DNA of 64,000 bases from GCA-2401155 sp045047085 (GTDB taxonomy: Bacteria; Pseudomonadota; Alphaproteobacteria; Rhizobiales; Rhizobiaceae): contig JASFYT010000041.1 of NCBI GenBank assembly GCA_045047085.1, positions 51,439 to 115,438 of the forward strand, given 5' to 3'. This document shows, piece after piece, positions 1-8,795 of this stretch. A model generated the notes under the pieces. That model was not told the DNA's origin, ran no database searches, and saw nothing but the letters and a program-made list of their open reading frames with translations. Numbering within the stretch: position 1 is the stretch's first letter; the number at the start of each line of letters is the position of its first letter. A program made the position numbers and the translations under genes.

Positions 1-324
1 AAACAAACTACTTTCTACGCTCTTCCCCGGTACAGGTGAAAATAACTGCAATTGGGTCAATGATATGATGTTCTGACTTGGCCAGTTGTCGCTATCTATT
101 GGAATGAATTGAAGGCCAACAACCAGCATAGATAATAACGTAAACAATCGAACAAATGTCGATATCTGAGGGTTAAACAGACCGCCAAATCCGATGAAGA
201 CCGCTGGAATGAGAGCAATTTGTATTAAATGATCAGTCAACAGAAATTGGCTAACCCCACCGCCGATAACAAGCGCCAGCAATATTACGCTTCCAAGATA
301 ATAGAAGCTAAGCCTGTCCCTCAT
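1..324 (-). CDS. O-antigen polymerase/ligase-like membrane protein (N-terminal part)
   Basis: The reading frame starts at ATG 324 and runs off the left edge of the window (108 codons seen). Its ATG overlaps the stop of the TPR-like gene as ATGA, so the two are translationally coupled. The visible part begins with MRDRLSFYYLGSVILLALVI and is very hydrophobic, with about three membrane segments, then reaches a FSPVPGKSVE stretch. Proteins of the O-antigen ligase/Wzy group often have a similar short motif after their first helices. With the sugar transferase next door, I infer polymerisation or ligation of a surface polysaccharide at the inner membrane. The catalytic loop lies outside the window, so the family call is tentative. 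Confidence 0.5.
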   Translation of the reverse strand, partial: MRDRLSFYYLGSVILLALVIGGGVSQFLLTDHLIQIALIPAVFIGFGGLFNPQISTFVRLFTLLSMLVVGLQFIPIDSDNWPSQNIISLTQLQLFSPVPGKSVESSLF

Positions 325-1574
325 TGTACCACTTTTTCTCGAACTGACCGTTCGATGGAAATCTCAAACAACCTCAACGTGCCGCTTATTCTATTTTTCC
401 TGCTCATTGAAAAATACTCCGTTCCCAACCACAAACGCTGGGTTTTGCAATTACTATCCGGAATTTCAAATCTGATATTTTGCCGTATAGTCTTCCTTCT
501 AGTTACAGGCAGGGGCAACCCAACCAATGGTTTTTTCCCCTCACAACCAATGAATATATGAATCAATTTTGGAGTAATTAAACGGCTGGTCCTAAACTTG
601 CTTGAAAGCTCATAGAGTCCTGATGGCAATTTCAAATTTTGCCAGAGTGAATTTAACTCAACCGGATTATTCTGAAAGCTGATGTTTAACGCACCTTCCC
701 CGGTATTTGGAACTTTGATTATCTGGGCAACGAGACCTTGTTGGCGTTGGATCGTCCAGTCAAAAAAGTTCTCCGTAGGCTGTAGATTGAATTTTGAATT
801 GAACACGTACCCCATTTCTTTTTTTTGGGTTTCATCCAGCGAGGAAACAAATTGGGCGTAAGCCAGATCAGGTTTTTTCAACGATAACCAGGCATCTACC
901 AACTGATTGACCAGTGGTTGGGTATTGTCAGACTTTCGAGCAATCCACTCTGCAACCAGAGCTTGAGCATATTCAATATTTCCCGGCTTTTCCTTGAATT
1001 CTGAAAGCATACTCGCCATCAAATATTGTTTTCCATCCCGGCTTTTATCAAACAAATGAACAGCCCTTTGAAAGGCATGGCTGTCAGACAATATGTATGG
1101 CCAGTAACTGTTCAATAGCGGCCAAAGGTCATTTCTCCACCGTCGATATATGATGTCAGCCAGATCAACTGCATCTGATAACCGTTTTTCTCTAATCAGG
1201 TAACCAAATCGGTTGAGCAAGGCATAGCCTTCCGTAGGCAACAACATCAGCGCATGCCCAAACAGCATTTGTGCTTTGTCAGCCTTGCCTTGCCGTTCCC
1301 GCACAACACCAAGCATCGATAGTATTCTGGCATCACCCCGTGATAAATACGCACCCTGTATTGCCAATTGCTCGGCTTTTAACAGACTGGCAGTATCTCC
1401 GGCGTCAAGGTCATTGGTAATCACTTGGATGAGGGCGTTATTGTTAAAGGGATTTAACCTCAGCGCCAAATCGGGATACTTAAGCTCTACAAAACTGCTA
1501 ATTCCATTTAGCAAGACCATTGTGAGAACCAAAAAAGAAAATGAAGTCAGACAAATTCGTCTCAAACCAACCAC
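321..1574 (-). CDS. TPR-like membrane-anchored protein of the polysaccharide cluster
   Basis: A 417-residue protein with one N-terminal membrane segment (about residues 10-27) and then a helical region. Residues about 60-140 look like tetratricopeptide repeats (stretches such as ARILSMLGVVRERQGKADKA). The start is GTG at 1574, with GGAG eight bases upstream. It lies 30 bp after the sugar transferase gene, and its stop overlaps the start of the polymerase-like gene. Such TPR proteins commonly accompany exopolysaccharide assembly genes and may scaffold the export or polymerisation complex. The C-terminal 150 residues (RTSRLITPKLIHIFIGCEG region) match nothing I recognise and may be a beta-rich periplasmic domain. 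No enzyme motif is visible. Confidence 0.6.
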   Translation of the reverse strand: MVGLRRICLTSFSFLVLTMVLLNGISSFVELKYPDLALRLNPFNNNALIQVITNDLDAGDTASLLKAEQLAIQGAYLSRGDARILSMLGVVRERQGKADKAQMLFGHALMLLPTEGYALLNRFGYLIREKRLSDAVDLADIIYRRWRNDLWPLLNSYWPYILSDSHAFQRAVHLFDKSRDGKQYLMASMLSEFKEKPGNIEYAQALVAEWIARKSDNTQPLVNQLVDAWLSLKKPDLAYAQFVSSLDETQKKEMGYVFNSKFNLQPTENFFDWTIQRQQGLVAQIIKVPNTGEGALNISFQNNPVELNSLWQNLKLPSGLYELSSKFRTSRLITPKLIHIFIGCEGKKPLVGLPLPVTRRKTIRQNIRFEIPDSNCKTQRLWLGTEYFSMSRKNRISGTLRLFEISIERSVREKVVQ

Positions 1575-1604
1575 TGCGCATTCTCCGGTTTGGAAATTAA
1601 AAAC

Positions 1605-2780
1605 CTATGCCCCGGCCCTCGCAAGTACGGTAACAATGGTCTTCACAACGAGGGTTCCTTCTTGGACAAATCCCGCTTCATTGATGTAATGATGATCTGC
1701 ATTTACTTTTTTTCGCGTAGCCTCGGTGCCTTCGATATATCCAAGATCCACCTGAGCCAAACCGCTAATTCCGGGGCGAACGACATGGCGTTCCCTATAG
1801 CCCGGCACATTTTTTAAATAATCAATTGCATGTGAATAATAATCAGGCCTTGGACCAATTAAGCTCATTTCACCAAAAACCACATTCAATATTTGCGGCA
1901 GTTCATCCAGCCGACTTCTCCGCAAGAACTTTCCAAGGGGCGTAATGCGCTTAACTTCAACAGGGTCATTTGGGCCGCGCTCGATTGTATCAACTGCGCG
2001 CATTGAACGGAATTTAATCGCGTAGAACGGTCTACATTCTTTGCCCATGCGCTTTTGAATAAACAATAGTTTTCCTGGATTCAGGAGCGGGTTAAGGATC
2101 AAAAGACTCATTACAGACAAACCCAAAAGAGGTAACAAAACTAAACTTCCAGTAATATCGAACAGTCGTTTCGCTACCCAGAAAATACGATTACTGCCTA
2201 AAAAAACGCTGGATTTATCATCCTTATGTGCCCGTTGTTTTTTAGTTTCATTGAAGGACCTTGCGAATCTATCGCCAAATGAAGAAACTTCACCAAGCGA
2301 AATATGACCTTGCAGAACATTGAATAGCAATGGCAAGTGGGCCAATCTCAAACGTTGCAGAGCAGCTCCAACATGTGTGGGAACTCTAATATTATTGATC
2401 ATTGCTGTGCATCGAAAGCTCACGGCGTCAAATTTTCGGGCCCTCGGCGATAAACATTCAATGGCACTGATCGCAACACCAGACGATTCCAGCCTTATCA
2501 ACACACAGACCAAGAGAAACAGAGGGGAAAGAAAAACAATCGAAATACCTGAAAAAATTGAGCTAAACACACGACTGGACAGAAGTGTGTTCATGAGAAC
2601 GATTCTGGCGCCTGAAGCATGTCCAATAGCAACAACGTTCTCAGCCTCAAAGCTCTCTTGCAAGTCCTTTTGCGAGGGAACGTGTTTTACCCGGTCAACC
2701 AAATCCATGTGCTGAGAGGAAACACCAATGACTGATACCATGCAGATAAGCGCAAATACAACGATCACCATTATTGTCAA
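1605..2780 (-). CDS. Exopolysaccharide sugar transferase (PssA/ExoY type) with an extra decayed domain
   Basis: Residues about 203-390 form a complete bacterial sugar transferase: a membrane hairpin (RLFDITGSLVLLPLL), the KFRSM stretch at 256-260, LDELPQ at 291-296, MSLIGPRP at 305-312 and VRPGISGLAQV at 334-344. This family moves a sugar phosphate from a nucleotide sugar to undecaprenyl phosphate, the first step of polysaccharide synthesis. Residues about 75-165 resemble a second, worn copy of the same fold (membrane segment, then HVGAALQRLRLAHLPLLFNV and GHISLGE) in which the Asp-Glu pair is lost. The frame opens at TTG 2780; ATG 2771 is an alternative start. It is the first gene of a three-gene minus-strand run. 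Confidence 0.85.
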   Translation of the reverse strand: MTIMVIVVFALICMVSVIGVSSQHMDLVDRVKHVPSQKDLQESFEAENVVAIGHASGARIVLMNTLLSSRVFSSIFSGISIVFLSPLFLLVCVLIRLESSGVAISAIECLSPRARKFDAVSFRCTAMINNIRVPTHVGAALQRLRLAHLPLLFNVLQGHISLGEVSSFGDRFARSFNETKKQRAHKDDKSSVFLGSNRIFWVAKRLFDITGSLVLLPLLGLSVMSLLILNPLLNPGKLLFIQKRMGKECRPFYAIKFRSMRAVDTIERGPNDPVEVKRITPLGKFLRRSRLDELPQILNVVFGEMSLIGPRPDYYSHAIDYLKNVPGYRERHVVRPGISGLAQVDLGYIEGTEATRKKVNADHHYINEAGFVQEGTLVVKTIVTVLARAGA

Positions 2781-3217
2781 AGTTCACCCCCAGGTGCATT
2801 GGACACGTCAAATAGATGGATTTCTGACAAATTCTTATTGAACATTGTCAACCACACTAGGACTGTAGAAATGCCGCCTTGCGCGAAACTGGGCACCGTC
2901 AATTTTCAATAGAGATAATCTGTCTGAAGACCCCGCATTTGATGCTGATCTGGAAACGGGCACCGAACCGCGATTTGCTCTGCCATGCGCTAGGCCCATG
3001 CGATTCCTAAATTTAAGGGTGATGAGGAAATTTTGGATTGGGTCAAAACATCGCGCGCAGATCTATGTAAAAAGGTGCTTTGCGTAAAAATTGACTGTCT
3101 GCGTCAAACAAAATCACCAACACAGAAGGTATAACTCAGTACAGAGAAGTTTCTTTCGTTGCACCCCAAAATCTGATAGTTACCTCAATAGTTTATTGAA
3201 AAATTGGATGCAAAACG
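2781..3217. other. 437-bp gene-free stretch
   Basis: This lies between the divergent sugar transferase and PuuD-like genes. I see no convincing gene, tRNA or strong hairpin. Two short related bits (aaactgggcaccg near 2888 and aaacgggcaccg near 2955) resemble the core of the palindromic repeat found at 30955 and 40113, and may be decayed remnants. Promoters for both flanking genes must lie here, but no clear -35/-10 pair stands out. Confidence 0.4.
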
Positions 3218-3988
3218 ATGACAAGACCCGTAGTTGGTGTGATTGGGAATGCTTATAATATTGAAGATCGTTTTATGACCCAACTTGTCGGCGAAGCTAA
3301 TCTGCGGGCCATCGCGGATGTGACGGGTTCCTTACCGATGATGTTTGCAGGATCTCCAGAGATTACAGATATTGGTGCGCTGTTAGAAAATGTTGACGGA
3401 ATATTATTAACCGGTGCACGCGCCAATGTTCATCCAACCCGTTATGACACCGAGCCAAGCTCGGGCTACGAACCCTACGATCAAAGCCGCGATGCTCTCG
3501 CCCTCAGCCTGGTAGAAGCCTGTGTTACCCAAGGGGTTCCAATATTTGGCATTTGCCGGGGTTTTCAGGAAATGAATGTAGCTCTGGGTGGTTCGCTGCA
3601 TCCGGAAATCCGCGACTTGCCTGGCCGTATGAACCACCGTATGCCACGACTGGAAAATGGAGAAATACACCCCGACACTGAAGTTGTTTTCGCAGACCGT
3701 CATGAGGTCCGCCTCGTGCCCGACGGCGAATTCGCCCGCATATTGGGCAGCGATTTGATTCGGGTGAATTCTCTGCATGGGCAAGGCATATTGAATGCAG
3801 GTAAAAGGGTAATCATTGAGGGGCAGGCAGAAGACGGCACGGCAGAAGCCATCAGAATTGCCGAAGCATCAGGATTTGCCCTCGGCGTTCAGTGGCACGC
3901 GGAACACGACCCTCAAAGCAACCCGATAAACCGGGCACTATTTCAAGCATTTGGAGATGCCTTATTGGAGCACAAACGCGCAGCTTAG
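3218..3988 (+). CDS. Gamma-glutamyl-gamma-aminobutyrate hydrolase family protein (PuuD-like, peptidase C26)
   Basis: A 256-residue class I glutamine-amidotransferase-like hydrolase. The nucleophile elbow is FGICRG with Cys113, and the His-Glu pair is in QWHAEH (His227, Glu229), so the Cys-His-Glu triad is intact. PuuD removes the gamma-glutamyl group from gamma-glutamyl-GABA in putrescine breakdown, and relatives act on similar isopeptides. No other puu gene is nearby, so the exact substrate is open. The gene stands alone, with 144 bp before the MFS gene downstream. The length is normal for the family. Confidence 0.85.
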   Translation: MTRPVVGVIGNAYNIEDRFMTQLVGEANLRAIADVTGSLPMMFAGSPEITDIGALLENVDGILLTGARANVHPTRYDTEPSSGYEPYDQSRDALALSLVEACVTQGVPIFGICRGFQEMNVALGGSLHPEIRDLPGRMNHRMPRLENGEIHPDTEVVFADRHEVRLVPDGEFARILGSDLIRVNSLHGQGILNAGKRVIIEGQAEDGTAEAIRIAEASGFALGVQWHAEHDPQSNPINRALFQAFGDALLEHKRAA

Positions 3989-4132
3989 AGCGCAATGGCG
4001 AAAAATGGCGGCCGGTTTTCAGACAAACTGGGCGTTAAGGCAAACAGATACTCCCCATTTACCTCTACCTTGAATGCATAACAAACATAAGCGACAGTCG
4101 GTTAGCGCCGATTTAATATTGGGAATTACTCA

Positions 4133-5338
4133 GTGGACCAGACACCTATAACATCGCACTCCGATAACCGATTTTTAATTGTACTCGGCGCAAGCGTCAC
4201 ACAATTGACAACCATTGGTTTGCTGTTTTCGTACGGACTGTTCTTCAAGACCTTCGAAACGGAATTTGGCTGGTCGCGAACTTTGCTTTCAAGTTGTACT
4301 TCAGTTGCCTTTTTGGTGATGGGTGTGCTGGCAATTTATGGAGGTCGGCTGGCTGATCGCTATGGCCCCCGCATTGTTTTAGGCGTCACCGGAGCCCTCG
4401 GAGGCTTAGGATATGTATTGATGGCACAGATTTCACAACCTTGGCATCTGGTTGCGATTTTTGGCCTTTTCATCGGGGTAGGCATGAGCAGCCACGATGT
4501 TGTCACCCTCTCCACCATCGCACGATGGTTCGACAAACGCCGCGGAACCATGACCGGTATCGTGAAAGTCGGGACAGCGGTCGGCCAGTTTTCCGTTCCG
4601 TTAATCGCTGCATTCTTGATGATCAACTATGGCTGGCGAACGGCCCTTGTCATCATGGGCCTATCAGGCATGGTGTTGCTAATAACTGCAGCATCGCTGA
4701 TGAAAAATCCACCACTAAGCAGAACCTCATCAAACAAACCTGTAAACGCGGCCGCTGGCACCTTTAAAGAAGCCCGGCGCACACGTGTTTTCTGGATGCT
4801 ATGCGCCATGCAATTTTTGTTTTTCCCTACTTTAACAACCATTCCCTTGCACATCGCCGTACACGGGATGGATCTCGGCATGACCAGCGCTTTAGCTGCG
4901 ACACTCCTATCAACAACAGCTGTAGCCAGCGTTTTTGGACGCGTTTCTACTGGAATATTGATCGATAAAATCGGGGGGCGAAATACATACATTATGTGTT
5001 TGATCCCAATAATCGCCGCCCTCGCGTCCTTGATGTTCGTCACCAACACCACTCTTTTATATATCGTGATTGCAGTGTACGGATTTGGCCATGGAGGGTT
5101 ATTCACGATCGTATCTCCCACCATCGCAGAATATTTTGGGTTGCAATCCCTTGGAGGGTTGTTTGGAACTGTAATCTTCTTCGGCACAGTTGGTGGCGCA
5201 TTCGGACCAATTTTTGCGGGATATGTCTTTGATACCACCCAGAGCTATTTCATAGCATTCGCGACACTCATGGTTCTAACAACAATCGCTCTGGTGCTTG
5301 CGGTGATGTTGCCGGCACCCAAAAACACCAATGGATAA
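4133..5338 (+). CDS. MFS transporter
   Basis: A 401-residue carrier with about twelve membrane helices and the MFS loop motif GGRLADRYGPR after helix 2 (around residues 70-80). A matching loop (GILIDKIGG) follows in the second half. The start is GTG 4133 (MDQTPITSHS); no ATG fits better. The overall look, including FSYGLFFKTFETEFGWSRT near the start, recalls monocarboxylate or oxalate/formate-type members. Substrate is unknown. It ends one base before the convergent ABC permease gene. It may work with the PuuD-like hydrolase upstream, but that is inferred only from position. Confidence 0.8.
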   Translation: MDQTPITSHSDNRFLIVLGASVTQLTTIGLLFSYGLFFKTFETEFGWSRTLLSSCTSVAFLVMGVLAIYGGRLADRYGPRIVLGVTGALGGLGYVLMAQISQPWHLVAIFGLFIGVGMSSHDVVTLSTIARWFDKRRGTMTGIVKVGTAVGQFSVPLIAAFLMINYGWRTALVIMGLSGMVLLITAASLMKNPPLSRTSSNKPVNAAAGTFKEARRTRVFWMLCAMQFLFFPTLTTIPLHIAVHGMDLGMTSALAATLLSTTAVASVFGRVSTGILIDKIGGRNTYIMCLIPIIAALASLMFVTNTTLLYIVIAVYGFGHGGLFTIVSPTIAEYFGLQSLGGLFGTVIFFGTVGGAFGPIFAGYVFDTTQSYFIAFATLMVLTTIALVLAVMLPAPKNTNG

Positions 5339-6142
5339 TCATGTTCGCCAACCGAGCACTTTACGCTCTACGGCACTAATGGCGGCACTCACTAGAACGC
5401 CCATGACCGAGAGAATAACCACACCGGCAAACAGCCTTTCAAGGTCATAGAGAGAGCCCGCTTCAAGGATATAGGCACCGATGCCATATTCTGCTCCAAG
5501 CATCTCTGCTGCCACCAGCAAGATAATGGCAATCGCCATGGAAATGCGTAGGCCAGACAGGATACCAGCCATTGCACCGGGCAACACAATCTTACGAACA
5601 ATCGATGTCCACGAAAGACCAAAACTCTGCCCCATGCGGATGAGCGTACGATCAACATTGTCTACCGCCCCATAAGTTGCAACCACCGTCGGCGTGAAAG
5701 TACCAAACGCGATCAAAGCGTATTTTGACGTCTCATCAATCCCGAACCAGATAACAAAAAGCGGCAATAGCGCGATTTTTGGAATTGGAAAAATTGCAGC
5801 AACCAGAGGCACCAACCCGGCCCGAACATAAGAAAACAGTCCAATCATAACGCCAACCCAAATGCCAACGGTAACCCCGATGGTCGCCCCAACAATCAAG
5901 CGGGTAACACTCGGCATCAAATGCTTCCACAGCAGACCTGAAACATAGAGCTGACGAAACGTATCCACTACGTCCGAGGGTTTTGGCATTGTCAGTGCGG
6001 AAATTACACCGGTCTGTGTCCCAATCTCCGCCAGAGCAATAAGAACAATGAACACCATCAAACCAACCCAACGGTGAGAAACAGGGGCAAACCCGCCTCC
6101 CCTGAATTCAACCGAACGGGACTTGGGGGAATTCTCAGACAT
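5339..6142 (-). CDS. ABC transporter permease, SsuC/TauC type
   Basis: A 267-residue inner membrane permease with about six helices and the permease-ATPase contact loop (GQSFGLSWTSIVRKIVLPGAM) around residues 170-190. The BPD_transp_1 family of nitrate, sulfonate, taurine and pyrimidine-precursor importers looks like this. Its ATG at 6142 overlaps the end of the ATPase gene by 8 bp, so the two are coupled. Together with the ATPase and the binding protein upstream it makes a complete importer. Confidence 0.88.
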   Translation of the reverse strand: MSENSPKSRSVEFRGGGFAPVSHRWVGLMVFIVLIALAEIGTQTGVISALTMPKPSDVVDTFRQLYVSGLLWKHLMPSVTRLIVGATIGVTVGIWVGVMIGLFSYVRAGLVPLVAAIFPIPKIALLPLFVIWFGIDETSKYALIAFGTFTPTVVATYGAVDNVDRTLIRMGQSFGLSWTSIVRKIVLPGAMAGILSGLRISMAIAIILLVAAEMLGAEYGIGAYILEAGSLYDLERLFAGVVILSVMGVLVSAAISAVERKVLGWRT

Positions 6143-6902
6143 GAATCAACTCCGAATCTGCAGCTCTCGCTTCTTCTCTCATTAGTTCCCATAGGTGTTT
6201 TTGCTGCTCTTCCAGATCCCCATCCGCATATCGACGCTCAATCAGTGGCTTATTGATAGTGACAATTTCCCTGATTGCGCCAGGACGACGCGATAGCACC
6301 ACAATTAAATGTCCGAGCCGAACAGCCTCCGCCAAATTGTGGGTCACATAAACCGCAGTAAATGGCGTTCGCGACCACAAAGCCACGAGATCATCGATCA
6401 GCAATTCCCGAGTTTGACTATCGAGAGCTGAAAGCGGTTCATCCATAAGCATAACGGCTGGGTTCACAGCCAGCGCCCGCGCAATCGCCACGCGCTGTTT
6501 CATCCCGCCAGAGAGTTGGCGAGGCAACGCCTTGGCAAAATCTGTTAGTCTGGTGCGTCCCAACACATCATCAATGATCGCTTGCGCTCGCGCACCACGT
6601 ATCCCGTGATCTTCAAGCACTAAAGAGACATTGCCATGCACCGTGCGCCACGGCAGCAGTGCAAAATCCTGGAACACATAGGTCAACGGATTGAGGCAAT
6701 TTTCAGGGGCATCCCCCACCTGCAGTATTTCACCGGAAGTCGGTCGTTCCAGCCCACCAATCAACCGCAAAAGAGTAGACTTCCCACAGCCCGACGGGCC
6801 AACGATACATACAATCTTGCCCGACGGAATATCCAGAGTCACATCACGCAACACCTCAAGATCGCTGTATGAGTGGTTTATCCCGGAAAGTCGGATATCC
6901 AT
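6135..6902 (-). CDS. ABC transporter ATP-binding protein, SsuB/TauB type
   Basis: A 255-residue ATPase. Walker A is GPSGCGKST (residues about 34-42), the Q-loop is in YVFQDFALLPWRTV, the signature is LSGGMKQR, Walker B is AVMLMDEPLSALD, and the switch histidine is in YVTHNLAEAV. The PWRTV sequence after the Q-loop is typical of nitrate/sulfonate-type ATPases. It sits between the binding-protein gene (61 bp upstream) and the permease gene (overlapping), and powers uptake by that permease. Confidence 0.9.
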   Translation of the reverse strand: MDIRLSGINHSYSDLEVLRDVTLDIPSGKIVCIVGPSGCGKSTLLRLIGGLERPTSGEILQVGDAPENCLNPLTYVFQDFALLPWRTVHGNVSLVLEDHGIRGARAQAIIDDVLGRTRLTDFAKALPRQLSGGMKQRVAIARALAVNPAVMLMDEPLSALDSQTRELLIDDLVALWSRTPFTAVYVTHNLAEAVRLGHLIVVLSRRPGAIREIVTINKPLIERRYADGDLEEQQKHLWELMREEARAADSELIHV

Positions 6903-6963
6903 TTAGAACCTTTCATGGCTCCAGATCCGGGGCAGAAAACCGCCCCGGAATTGGAATTTTTTG

Positions 6964-7980
6964 TTAGATCGTTTTGACGTAACTGGTATCAACCAGCGTA
7001 TCGAGCTTGATATCTTTGCCGACAAGGTCTTCGGATTTGAACCAGTTCAACTGATCTTCAACCGAGGAAACATTGAGGGCAGCACCAGCATTCAATCGCA
7101 TCGAACCATTAATAATGGATTTTGCAGCCTTTTCACGAGGGCGATCCACATAGACATATTTGTGAATCAGATCGACCATTTCGTTCACGCCATCATCGCC
7201 CAGTGACTTTTCAACCATAGCCGCGTTAAAATCATCAACGCCTTTTGAGAAGGCACCAAGGAAATCCTGCGTCATGCCGCGTTCATCAGCAGCATTCTTG
7301 GCTGACGTGAACACGGTGGTCACCTGATAATTCGGTAGGTAATCCGAAATATTGCCGATAATATGCACTTTGCCGGAACCAGCCAAAGGCTTGGCGATAT
7401 GAGGTACAATTGACCACGCATCAATCTGGCCGGATTTCAACGCACCAATAATGACGCCTACTTTTTGCAGAGGCTTAAAGGTGACGGATGCACCTTCTTT
7501 GGCAGCAACTTTTGAACCCATATAATGGAAAGAAGAACCAGCGGTCGTCATGCCATAAGTCTTTCCATCAAGACCTGCCGGTGATGTCAGGCCTGCCTTG
7601 AATGCCGCATCAGATGCCAGAATTTTCTGGCCATCAATGCCAGCTTCTTCAGAAAGCGCCCCGCCAATTACCTTGATCGCACCTTTATCAGCAAGCGATA
7701 CCAGGCCACCGGAAATAGCAGTCACGGCATAATCCACATCGCCTGAGGCAATCGCAACGGCCATCGGTGTTGCTGCCTGAAAGAACTTCAGTTCAACATC
7801 CAGTCCTGCATCTTTAAAATATCCGCGCACAACGGCAATGAACGTTGCCGAGTGACTGGTAAAGCGCAACGCACCAACCCGAATTTTCCTGCTTTTTGAC
7901 AATGCAGGCGTTGCCAACGTGGAAACTGCAGCTGCAGCCCCCATGAGGGTAAGCGCCTTACGGCGATCAATAATAATCAT
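6964..7980 (-). CDS. ABC transporter substrate-binding protein, SsuA/THI5-like
   Basis: A 338-residue periplasmic binding protein. The leader has a twin-arginine-like start (DRRKALTLMG) and a short hydrophobic stretch ending near ATPALSKS, so export may be by the Tat route. The mature part (KIRVGALRFTSHSATFIAVVRGYFKDAGLDV) is the NMT1/THI5-like or SsuA fold that binds sulfonates, nitrate, pyrimidine precursors or related small molecules. It is the first gene of the importer operon and lies 51 bp after a GntR regulator gene in the same direction. No sulfonate monooxygenase gene is present, so the substrate is not decided. Confidence 0.85.
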   Translation of the reverse strand: MIIIDRRKALTLMGAAAAVSTLATPALSKSRKIRVGALRFTSHSATFIAVVRGYFKDAGLDVELKFFQAATPMAVAIASGDVDYAVTAISGGLVSLADKGAIKVIGGALSEEAGIDGQKILASDAAFKAGLTSPAGLDGKTYGMTTAGSSFHYMGSKVAAKEGASVTFKPLQKVGVIIGALKSGQIDAWSIVPHIAKPLAGSGKVHIIGNISDYLPNYQVTTVFTSAKNAADERGMTQDFLGAFSKGVDDFNAAMVEKSLGDDGVNEMVDLIHKYVYVDRPREKAAKSIINGSMRLNAGAALNVSSVEDQLNWFKSEDLVGKDIKLDTLVDTSYVKTI

Positions 7981-8031
7981 AATATTCTCCCTGTTTTCGG
8001 TGTTTATTGCTTCGTATTTATGATGTAAAAC

Positions 8032-8703
8032 TCAGGCCTCTCCCTGAATTTCAGCTTCAATTTCCTCGGTAAGCGCATTCAGCGCTGCGCTGATATCGCG
8101 CGCAAGAACCGCTTCAACCAAATTTTTTTGCCTCTCTGCACGTCGATCAAAATCGAGTTTCCCCTCACGAAGGAGCGCCAATCTATAACGCCTCGACTGA
8201 TCAAAGAATTTTTGTTGAAGGCCAATCAAGCGCGGCGACCCTGACGCTTCGATCAAAGATGCAAAAAACGCCCGGCTAGCCTCATCCCATTGCAACGCTG
8301 TAAGATCGTCAGGATTCTTACGGACGTCCTGTTCAGATTTCCTCAGCGCATGATGAGCAGCCATCACGCGACCCTCCCAGTGAACATCCCCATGCTTGAG
8401 CGACCATTCCAGCCCAGTTCGCTCTATCTCAATGCGTACCTGCATCACATCACGAAGATCATCTTCCGTAGCAGAAGTTACCCGAAAACCGCGCTGGGCC
8501 GTAGATTCGACCAGCCCCTCAGCACCCAACATACGCAAGGTCTCACGCATCGAGTGGTTCGATCCCCCATAGCGCTGGCGCAACTCCTCGATCTTGAGTT
8601 TTTGATCGGGTCGAAGTGTTCCAAACGAAATGTCCCGGCGCAGTGCAGACGCCAGCATAGCGACAACGGTTAGATCTTCGGATTTTGATTTAGAAAAGAG
8701 CAT
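8032..8703 (-). CDS. GntR family transcriptional regulator with FCD domain
   Basis: An N-terminal winged helix (KIEELRQRYGGSNHSMRETLRMLGAEGLVE) is followed by a helical FCD ligand-binding domain that holds the acid/His pattern of this group. It probably controls the importer genes just downstream in answer to a small carboxylate-like ligand. Start choice: the frame stays open to TTG 8763, but that TTG is the first three bases of a TTGACT box that looks like a -35 element, with an AT-rich -10 region about 17 bases on. I therefore prefer ATG 8703 (MLFSKSKSED). Confidence 0.8.
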   Translation of the reverse strand: MLFSKSKSEDLTVVAMLASALRRDISFGTLRPDQKLKIEELRQRYGGSNHSMRETLRMLGAEGLVESTAQRGFRVTSATEDDLRDVMQVRIEIERTGLEWSLKHGDVHWEGRVMAAHHALRKSEQDVRKNPDDLTALQWDEASRAFFASLIEASGSPRLIGLQQKFFDQSRRYRLALLREGKLDFDRRAERQKNLVEAVLARDISAALNALTEEIEAEIQGEA

Positions 8704-8795
8704 TAAGTCGCCAATTTTAAAGAATGTTGGATATTTTTTATTTTGCCGAACAGAACGAGTCAAGCTCCCTCATTGTACAAGACCTAGCGACATGC

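Noticed and set aside
4627..5238. A 203-codon frame antisense to the first MFS gene
   Set aside because: The plus strand encodes a clear twelve-helix carrier; the antisense product has no recognisable feature.
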